A stretch of DNA of 21,103 nt from a virus. Where the stretch lies: the IMG/VR virus record IMGVR_UViG_3300009506_000211, positions 1 through 21,103 of that record. The stretch is one strand, 5' to 3'. Positions 15,454-21,103 of this stretch are shown here, piece by piece; within the stretch, counting starts at the first letter, position 1, and every line of letters begins with the position of its first letter. Both the position numbers and the translations under genes were made by a program. The notes beneath the pieces are model-generated. The model ran no database searches. It saw only the letters and a program-made list of their open reading frames with translations, and had not been told where the DNA came from.

Positions 15454-16242
15454 ATGGACCCAAAGAAATTAGTAGAAGGTAATCTTGATACGATAGAACT
15501 CACTGTTCCTTCAGGATATAAAGTAACTATTCGTCAACAGACTGGTGATGACGATGATATTGCAACTAGTACCCAATATATAGCTAAGAATGAAAACCTT
15601 AATAGATTTGTTCAGGCTATCATAGTAAGTACAGAATTTTCTAATGGGAAACAATTATCTTTAGATAATATTCTGGATATGAAATTAAGAGATAAATATT
15701 TTATAGTAATATCCAGTAGAATATTTTCATTGGGCCCAATTCTTAAATTTGAATATGAGTGGCCTGATGGTACAGTTGCAGAGTATGAAGAGGACTTAAC
15801 GAATTACATATGGGATTATAGTTTACCTATAGGGGAATTTCCTTTTAAGGGACATGAGCTTTATAATCCTTATAGATTAAAACCACACCCCCGTGGTAAT
15901 GATTTGGATATGGAATTTACTATTAGTACCGGTAAGGTATTCAAATTTACTTTTATTAATGGGATAGGAGAAAATTATTTAATGACATTACCCATTGATC
16001 AACTTAGTAAAAATGCAGAGTTAAAGGCCAGGGACCTCCGTTTTCAAATGAAGGATCAATGGGTTAAAGTACAAAATTTTAAAACCTTTACCGCTAGGGA
16101 GATGATGGAAATTCGTAAGAATGTATTTGATATAGATGAAGTGGTAGAAGTTCTTACAGAGATTCCACACCCCAGAACTGGAGAAACCGTTCAGTATCCT
16201 GTAATAGGGAACAGTGATTTTTTATTTCCTCGGGAGCTCTAG
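15454..16242 (+). CDS. Tail assembly chaperone, 0-frame (gpG-like) product
   Basis: The 262-residue protein lies between the tube and the tape measure, the standard place of tail assembly chaperones. The N-terminus carries a beta-strand TIELTVPSGYKVTIRQQTGD, then an acidic patch DDDD, a helix ENLNRFVQAIIVSTEF and DKYFIVISSRIFSLG. The second half holds GTVAEYEEDL, EFTISTGKVFKFTFINGIG and a helical end ENYLMTLPIDQLSKN, and ends soon after the TTTTTTA heptamer. The heptamer at 16218-16224 allows a -1 shift to an extended form of 311 residues. Chaperones of this type bind the tape measure while the tail grows. A T4-like baseplate hub or assembly protein is the alternative. The start at 15454 gives a normal N-terminus without a Shine-Dalgarno motif. 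Confidence 0.7.
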   Translation: MDPKKLVEGNLDTIELTVPSGYKVTIRQQTGDDDDIATSTQYIAKNENLNRFVQAIIVSTEFSNGKQLSLDNILDMKLRDKYFIVISSRIFSLGPILKFEYEWPDGTVAEYEEDLTNYIWDYSLPIGEFPFKGHELYNPYRLKPHPRGNDLDMEFTISTGKVFKFTFINGIGENYLMTLPIDQLSKNAELKARDLRFQMKDQWVKVQNFKTFTAREMMEIRKNVFDIDEVVEVLTEIPHPRTGETVQYPVIGNSDFLFPREL

Positions 16243-16266
16243 AGACCGAATTTTTCAGAGTCTCCC
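16218..16266 (+). promoter_or_regulatory. Programmed -1 ribosomal frameshift signal: slippery heptamer plus stem-loop
   Basis: The heptamer TTTTTTA (T_TTT_TTA) at 16218-16224 is in the correct phase for the 0 frame (gat ttt tta). After a 7-nt spacer, GGGAGCTCT (16232-16240) pairs with AGAG (16257-16260) and CTCCC (16262-16266), a 9-bp stem with one bulged T and a 16-base loop. Slippery site, spacer and stem are all in the range known for -1 frameshifting; the heptamer is the same as that of HIV-1. Confidence 0.75.
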
Positions 16267-16388
16267 AATATAATTTACACTTTACATTTTCTGAATATAA
16301 ATCTTTCACTATAAGGCGTAGGAAAAAATTCTTAGAACTCTGCGATCTATACGATAAAAAGGTTGAAGAAATTTCCAAAAAGAGATAA
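16224..16388 (+). CDS. -1 frame extension of the tail assembly chaperone (gpGT-like T part)
   Basis: In the -1 frame relative to the gene at 15454, reading continues from ATT at 16224 to TAA at 16386-16388, adding 54 residues after Leu257. The added part starts ISSGALETEFFRVSQYNLHF and ends with a basic helix, RRRKKFLELCDLYDKKVEEI, with no ATG start of its own. The stop lies two bases before the tape-measure start at 16391, so the extension fills the only gap in the region exactly. In tail chaperones of lambda-like, Mu-like and other long-tailed phages the frameshifted T part binds the tape measure. This assignment needs frameshifting at the heptamer, which is inferred. A TAG read-through is less likely because its frame stops at 16315. 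Confidence 0.7.
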   Translation: MSSGALETEFFRVSQYNLHFTFSEYKSFTIRRRKKFLELCDLYDKKVEEISKKR

Positions 16389-16390
16389 TA

Positions 16391-18418
16391 ATGGTAGGAG
16401 GTTCTAGTCTTGGTATAGGGTTAACTTTATTTTTAAGAGACCAGTTTTCTGGCCCTGCAGCCAGGATAAAGAATTCGTCTAGAGAATTGCAACAGCAATT
16501 CCAGATGATGGAAGACCAATTACGTTATCAGAGAAACCTAAATGCTGGATTAGCTTTTGGTGGGGCTATGGTATTAAGGGGATTTGGTAGGCAAATAAAA
16601 AAGGCAGCCGATTACCGTTATGAGATGGAGTTTGTAAAATCCATTACTGCAGCTAATACCGCAGAACAAAAACAACTTGCTAAAACTGCAGAGACTCTAG
16701 CTGGTAAAACTATGTTCTATCCTCAAGATATTGCTGAGGGCATGAGGTTCATGGCTATGGCGGGTATGGATGCAGAACAGGTGCTTCATAATATTTCCGG
16801 AGCTGTAAATCTTGCCGGTGCTACTATGTCTCAGTTAGGAGGTAAGGGTGGGGCTGCTGACATCATGACTAACGTCATGAAACAATTTGGTATAGATTTT
16901 AAAGATACCATATCAGTTGCAGACAAATTGGCATACGGAGTTACTCGTGCTAATACAAACTTATTTGACTTAGGTGAAGCACTAAAATATTCAGGTGCTA
17001 CTGCCATGGATTTAAATGTTACCCTGGATGAGTCCGTTGCTATGGTAATGGCATTAGGTAATGCTGGTATGCAGGGATCTATGGCTGGTGTTGCTATGGA
17101 AAATGCCATGAGGTATATGGCTAGAGCATTCTCAGACTTTGCTTCTGGGCCAAGTAGGAAGGCACTAGCAGAAATTGGGTTAACCGTTACAGATGTGACA
17201 GACCAGGCTGGTAACCTACTTTCCATGACTGAGATCATGACTAGGTTTGGTAATGCCATAGATCAGAATTTTGGGTCTGGGATGAATGTTCAGAAACAAG
17301 CCATTCTTCAAAATATATTCGGTGTTAGAGGGAAAAGGGCAGGATCATTATTCTTAAGAAACCTTAAAGAATTCCAAAAATTTAGCGGGGATGTTGCTTC
17401 TCAATCAATTGGACATTCTGGTAGGATCATGGAGGATATGATGTCTACCTTTAAAGGGGAAATGGATAAGCTCATATCAGAATTCCAATCTATGTGGATT
17501 GCTATAACCACTGCGATTGAACCAGTAGGTAAAGCAATAGTGAAAGTATTAAGAGTTATAACAAAGGCCCTTTCATTTACATTTAAGATTCCATTTCTTG
17601 GGGAATTTCTTGCAGGAGGGGTTATTGGGTTCGTAGCTATTAGGACTGCAGCTTTTGCATATACAGCAGTAGTTAAGGGACTACAGTTGTTACATATGCA
17701 AGCTAAGCATTCTGCAATAAACATGTCTACCTCTGGTATAGCTGGGTGGAATGCTATGTCTGCTGCAGCCGCTAGGTATGCAGGTATAGTTAAATCTGGG
17801 GCTATCAGCGAAATGGTTGGGGCTGGTATGATTAGAGGATTAACATTAAATAAGGCTGGTAGGATAGTAGCTCAGAGTAGTAAAACTGGAATGAAAACCT
17901 TTGTTAGTGGAGCTGCAGCTGCTGGAGTAATGACTGGGGCTTCTAGGGTGGTTGGGGGTAAAGTAATTGCTAATACTGCTGGAAGATTTGCTCTTGGTAA
18001 ATTGGTTGGAATACTTGGGGGACCTTTAGGAATGGCTTTAAGTTTTATTCTTCCTGCAGCTATTACTGCGATGGTAAGAGCATTTAAGGGTAATAAAGAT
18101 TCTTTGGATAAAAATACAGATGCCCTTAATAAAAAAGGTGAAAGTGCTATGTCCATATTCTCTGGTCAATCAGACCAAGTAATGAGGTTTACAGATCTCC
18201 AAGCTCCAGCTCTTCAGGTAGTAGGGGCAGCTGCATCTGATAGGTTACAGAATAACCTTATGCAGGAGAATATGGCTTATTACCAGAAGCAGTTAACTGA
18301 TATTCTTAATAAAGAGATGAACCAAACAATAGTAATTAATGTGGCTGGGGAAGAACAATTTAGACAAACTATTGAAAGGTATATGTTTGATAACGTGGAT
18401 AGAATAATAGGACAATAA
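16391..18418 (+). CDS. Tape measure protein (TP901 core)
   Basis: The protein has 675 residues. Residues about 70-250 form the conserved TP901-type tape-measure core: YEMEFVKSITAANTAEQKQL, a helix LAKTAETLAGKT, MFYPQDIAEGMRFMAMAGMD, then NISGAVNLAGATMSQLGG, ADKLAYGVTRANTNLFDLGE, ALKYSGATAMDL and ENAMRYMARAF. Two hydrophobic stretches follow, at about 395-420 and 530-560, typical of tape measures that enter the host membrane. The C-terminus carries the NQTIVINVAGEEQFRQTIER strand-helix. Tape-measure length sets tail length: at about 0.15 nm per residue this predicts a tail near 100 nm. The start follows the end of the chaperone extension by two bases. It has a coiled-coil N-terminus and is Ala/Gly/Met-rich. 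Confidence 0.9.
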   Translation: MVGGSSLGIGLTLFLRDQFSGPAARIKNSSRELQQQFQMMEDQLRYQRNLNAGLAFGGAMVLRGFGRQIKKAADYRYEMEFVKSITAANTAEQKQLAKTAETLAGKTMFYPQDIAEGMRFMAMAGMDAEQVLHNISGAVNLAGATMSQLGGKGGAADIMTNVMKQFGIDFKDTISVADKLAYGVTRANTNLFDLGEALKYSGATAMDLNVTLDESVAMVMALGNAGMQGSMAGVAMENAMRYMARAFSDFASGPSRKALAEIGLTVTDVTDQAGNLLSMTEIMTRFGNAIDQNFGSGMNVQKQAILQNIFGVRGKRAGSLFLRNLKEFQKFSGDVASQSIGHSGRIMEDMMSTFKGEMDKLISEFQSMWIAITTAIEPVGKAIVKVLRVITKALSFTFKIPFLGEFLAGGVIGFVAIRTAAFAYTAVVKGLQLLHMQAKHSAINMSTSGIAGWNAMSAAAARYAGIVKSGAISEMVGAGMIRGLTLNKAGRIVAQSSKTGMKTFVSGAAAAGVMTGASRVVGGKVIANTAGRFALGKLVGILGGPLGMALSFILPAAITAMVRAFKGNKDSLDKNTDALNKKGESAMSIFSGQSDQVMRFTDLQAPALQVVGAAASDRLQNNLMQENMAYYQKQLTDILNKEMNQTIVINVAGEEQFRQTIERYMFDNVDRIIGQ

Positions 18419-18419
18419 C

Positions 18420-19241
18420 ATGGCAACTTTAAAAGGACCTATCTGGACTAATTACCATAAGCTCAATATTTCTGGAGCTGGAGCCAGAGGGATAGACTAT
18501 GGGCTTCGAGCTAGAGAGGCAGTAATCCTTTTCAGAAGGCTTGAGGGTGGGGCTATCCAAACTGTGTTGGGGGATCGTGCTCCTAATGTAAATAACCAAC
18601 CAGAGATTGATACCTGGAGGTATTCACAACAGAAACCTGATGTACCAGAGGTATTTCTTAATGAACATGCTAGTCCAGCATTCCAGAGACCAAGGATTGA
18701 TATCTCAGATTATGTTGCTATTATAGATGTGGATGTAAATGGCAAAGATCAGGGAATAGAGGAGATTAAATTACCTTTTATTCCCAGGGATGTTGAGGTA
18801 TCCCCTGAATCTGTATTTGCTGCTATTAAACCTATTGGTAGAAATAATGCCAAGTACCATTACACTGGTTCTGAGGATAAAATATCGTTTGAAATAGACT
18901 GGTATTCATTTAATTATAACCGGGATGATGTTATTACCAACTGTAGGAAGATTGAAGCTCTTAGTAAGGCAGATGCCTACAATGGATCTCCTCATAGGGT
19001 AATGATTAAATGGGGTGCCGGAGATGTATTATTCGATGGACAATACTTCGTGGTACTATCTGCTTCATATAAGTTATCACATTTCAATAAATCTTATGTA
19101 TCTACTACCGGATATGTTAAGGATACACATCTCCTGCCAGTTCAGGCATATCAGAAGGTTGTTTTAGGCAGGATTACCAGTAGTAACTTAACTAAGAAGC
19201 AGATATCATATGTAAAAAATCAATATCTTTCTAGTATTTAA
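18420..19241 (+). CDS. Baseplate protein, CIS-tube-like (T4 gp54 or eCIS Afp7 N-terminal type)
   Basis: The 273-residue protein starts 1 base after the tape-measure stop. After a long polar N-terminal part, residues about 115-250 show a tube-type beta-barrel: IEEIKLPFIPRDVEVSPESV, KYHYTGSEDKISFEIDWYSF, a linker helix NCRKIEALSKADAY, then PHRVMIKWGAGDVLFDGQYF and SASYKLSHFNKSYVSTTGYV. The P..VMIKWG and FVVLSASYKLSHFN pair is the feature of the CIS_tube family, which forms the tube initiator at the baseplate and in extracellular injection systems is fused to a LysM domain. Here the LysM-like unit is the separate next gene. It probably links the tube to the hub. Assigned by pattern. Confidence 0.6.
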   Translation: MATLKGPIWTNYHKLNISGAGARGIDYGLRAREAVILFRRLEGGAIQTVLGDRAPNVNNQPEIDTWRYSQQKPDVPEVFLNEHASPAFQRPRIDISDYVAIIDVDVNGKDQGIEEIKLPFIPRDVEVSPESVFAAIKPIGRNNAKYHYTGSEDKISFEIDWYSFNYNRDDVITNCRKIEALSKADAYNGSPHRVMIKWGAGDVLFDGQYFVVLSASYKLSHFNKSYVSTTGYVKDTHLLPVQAYQKVVLGRITSSNLTKKQISYVKNQYLSSI

Positions 19242-19251
19242 CTGATTAGAC

Positions 19252-19524
19252 ATGCAGATTCTAGGATTATACGATAGGGGTTATATTATTAATTTTGTTG
19301 AAGGTGATCAGGCATTATATAGGACCCCTATATTATATTACCCTTCTGTGAACGATGTTTTCCATTCAGTAACAGAAGATGATACCCTATATAGGATAGC
19401 TTTTAAATACTATAGATCATCTTATCTGTGGTATTTAATAGCTGATGCTAATCCAGAAGTAGAGGACATATTTGAATTGGAAGTTGGTACTACTCTTGTC
19501 ATACCTGATATTACTGTTATGTAA
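19252..19524 (+). CDS. LysM-domain baseplate protein (gpX/gp53-like)
   Basis: The 90-residue protein has a short N-terminal beta segment and a LysM-like domain from about residue 36: FHSVTEDDTLYRIAFKYYRS, then SYLWYLIADANP and the closing VGTTLVIPD, the standard xV..GDTl..IA..yy..... W..I..aNp........ G..l.iP layout. In T4 gp53 and P2 gpX the same domain sits at the baseplate between tube initiator and hub. It is too small for a lytic enzyme and has no signal peptide. It lies between the CIS-tube-like gene and the hub gene. Confidence 0.85.
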   Translation: MQILGLYDRGYIINFVEGDQALYRTPILYYPSVNDVFHSVTEDDTLYRIAFKYYRSSYLWYLIADANPEVEDIFELEVGTTLVIPDITVM

Positions 19525-19525
19525 T

Positions 19526-21103
19526 ATGGCACTAAGCGATCAAATAAAAACCCCATACATTTCTTTATTTGATGGTTTTGGTAACCAGTTGGCTACCTCA
19601 GACCCTGAGGGTGATGTCAGTGTAGTTAGCCTTAGGTATAGGTATGATGATGAAGACGATGATAGGTGTTTAATAAAATTACAGACGTCAGAACCTAAGG
19701 GATTTGATAATTTGGGAATAGGTAGGGGTTCTAGGTTATTATTAAAATGGGGATATATAGAGGGACCAATTTCTTCTCAGGCTTTAGTAGCAGTAAAGGA
19801 TATAACAAGTAAATATGGGAGGGAGATTATTTATACTGAAATAGAGGCTAGTGATTTAATATCTTATTTAAAAACTGCAAGAACCGCTGAGGTAGGAAAG
19901 GCTAAGTTGATAGAGTATATAATGTCTATAGCAGATAAGCGATACAATTTAGTTGTTATGGACAGGGGTAACCCAATCTTTAGTATGGCTAAGGATGGTA
20001 AACAATTACCAGAAGATGTTAAAGAACAAGCACAATTAGTATCCCCTTATAATGGTGAACAGACTACTAAGCCAGCCACATATCAACCATTCTTTGATCC
20101 GTTTGAAGAATTATTTAGAGGTTCTATAACGGGTAAAATTTTAGATACTATAGGACCACGAGGTAGATGGTGGGTATTTACAAAAAATGAAGTTAGGAAT
20201 TATTTAGAATCCGAAAAACCTATACTTTCAACCAACCGTTCTCAATTTACTGTTCTCCAAGACTTAATGAAAGAGGCCCCTCTAGGCCCATGGTATGTTA
20301 CGGGGCGAGGAGAAACTATTGTAGTTCATAACCGTTATTTAGGTCGTAAACCTTCTAGATCTTATACTTACCACGAAGAACCTGGGTACCTTATAGATTT
20401 CACGGCTAAAACAAAGTATGAAAATTTCGAGAAAGAGGCTATTTCATATGCAGGGGTGGATCCAGATGATAAGAAAATGTTATTCTTTGATGAATATAAA
20501 AAGGCGTTAGAGAACACAAGGAATATCAAGGAGATTCTGGATGACCAAAGTATAACAGATGTACAAAAGGCTTCTGAGATTAAAGAATATTTAAATTTAA
20601 GATATTCTGCTTATCCAAAATTTGGGGCTAGGATATTTAAAGGGGCCATTTTTGATCCGGGGAAGGATTCCCAATTTTATTTAGGCGGAAATTTTAAATA
20701 CCCATTTGTTAAAAAACATGGAGTCCCCCCAGAGGCAGTATCAGATAATACTAGAGTGGCTACTGATCCATACGTACAGAATCCAAATGTTAGTTGGAAC
20801 CCATCCATTCATGATCCCATATTAAGAACTTACTATTTTGCTTTGCCACATCTATCTGCAGAAGCAGCTCAGAATATTATAAATAATAGGCAGAGACAAT
20901 TGGAAATGGAGAAGGAGGAAGCTACGATTATTATAGAGGGGGACCCCGCTATTCAGGATACATTTAATATCGAGGTTAAGAATGTTCACAAACAACATGA
21001 GGGGATTTATTATGCTAAAAAGGCTGAGCATACCATTACCAAAGAAGGGTATAAAGTAACTATAGAGGCATTAAAAGTTATTCCAGAAGCTAAGATAGTT
21101 ACT
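19526..21103 (+). CDS. Baseplate hub, late control D (gpD/gp27)-like, 3' end outside window
   Basis: The ATG at 19526, one base after the LysM gene's stop, opens a frame that stays open to the last base of the window (526 codons). The N-terminal part has IKTPYISLFDGFGN, YDDEDDDRCLIKLQ and RGSRLLLKWGYIEG, followed by ITSKYGREIIYTEIEASDL, matching the first hub domain of gpD/VgrG-like proteins. Residues 240-300 (SQFTVLQDLMKEAPLGPWYV, TIVVHNRYLG) fit the second. Residues about 300-465 are a mainly helical insertion (EYKKALENTRNIKEILDDQS, AQNIINNRQRQLEMEKEEA), after which ATIIIEGDPAIQDTFNIEV and HTITKEGYKVTIEALKV resume the hub's beta-barrel. The insertion is unusual compared with short gpD proteins. 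It probably carries the spike and joins the tape measure. Confidence 0.8.
   Translation, partial: MALSDQIKTPYISLFDGFGNQLATSDPEGDVSVVSLRYRYDDEDDDRCLIKLQTSEPKGFDNLGIGRGSRLLLKWGYIEGPISSQALVAVKDITSKYGREIIYTEIEASDLISYLKTARTAEVGKAKLIEYIMSIADKRYNLVVMDRGNPIFSMAKDGKQLPEDVKEQAQLVSPYNGEQTTKPATYQPFFDPFEELFRGSITGKILDTIGPRGRWWVFTKNEVRNYLESEKPILSTNRSQFTVLQDLMKEAPLGPWYVTGRGETIVVHNRYLGRKPSRSYTYHEEPGYLIDFTAKTKYENFEKEAISYAGVDPDDKKMLFFDEYKKALENTRNIKEILDDQSITDVQKASEIKEYLNLRYSAYPKFGARIFKGAIFDPGKDSQFYLGGNFKYPFVKKHGVPPEAVSDNTRVATDPYVQNPNVSWNPSIHDPILRTYYFALPHLSAEAAQNIINNRQRQLEMEKEEATIIIEGDPAIQDTFNIEVKNVHKQHEGIYYAKKAEHTITKEGYKVTIEALKVIPEAKIVT

Noticed and set aside
16240-16315. TAG at 16240 as a recoded or read-through codon, as in some gut Bacteroidota phages
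   Set aside because: TAG is also used as an ordinary stop at 1143-1145 and at 11986-11988, and the read-through frame ends soon at a TAA, while the -1 frame fills the gap to the tape measure completely.
11994-21103. Type VI secretion system or extracellular injection system instead of a phage
   Set aside because: A TP901-type tape measure, a frameshifted chaperone, and gp10-like and terminator-like genes point to a tailed phage; no TssJLM, ClpV or AAA ATPase and effector genes are present. A tailocin cannot be excluded because head genes are outside the window.

Overview
The window is the structural (late) region of a contractile-tailed phage or prophage whose host is very probably a member of the Bacteroidota. 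Every gene lies on the + strand, the DNA is AT-rich, and the only part of the phage visible is a neck/tail/adhesion region; no capsid, terminase, integrase, replication or tRNA gene is present. The host assignment rests on four or five N-terminal Sec signal peptides that all place Gln right after the predicted cleavage site (the Bacteroidetes Q-rule), on the near absence of Shine-Dalgarno sequences, and on Bacteroidota-style extracellular domains (HYR-like, LamG-like, PL14-like). TAA, TAG and TGA are all used as stops, so no stop-codon reassignment is seen.

Layout. (1) 1-2850: the end of an unknown gene, then a run of tightly coupled small genes with TAATG overlaps: a secreted HYR-like protein, a small HTH-like protein, a BppU-like Ig-domain baseplate/fibre protein, a nested pair of small envelope proteins that looks like a spanin pair, and a 150-residue neck-like protein. 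(2) 2853-11988: an adhesion/depolymerase block of three genes, each starting with a Q-rule signal peptide: a 1064-residue fibre-like protein with 130-residue tandem repeats and four HxH motifs, a 246-residue LamG-like protein, and a 1742-residue protein with a right-handed beta-helix flanked by concanavalin-like, PL14-like modules. (3) 11994-21103: a compact contractile-tail operon in near-canonical order: gp10-like tail completion, tail-terminator-like, sheath, tube, intrinsic terminator, tail assembly chaperone with a -1 programmed frameshift, tape measure, CIS-tube/gp54-like baseplate protein, LysM-like baseplate protein, and the start of a gpD/gp27-like hub that runs off the window.

How it fits together: sheath and tube build the contractile tail around a TP901-type tape measure (675 residues, about 100 nm at the usual 0.15 nm per residue). 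The chaperone and its frameshifted form load the tape measure, and the hub, LysM and CIS-tube-like proteins form the baseplate. The surface-facing proteins sit upstream of the tail genes rather than at the end, and carry export signals, which is odd for virion proteins made in the cytoplasm.

The strongest new observations are the frameshift cassette at 16218-16388 (T_TTT_TTA heptamer, 7-nt spacer, 9-bp stem with one bulge, and a -1 frame that fills the gap up to the tape-measure start) and the series of Sec-exported, Q-rule phage proteins, including a giant candidate polysaccharide-degrading protein.
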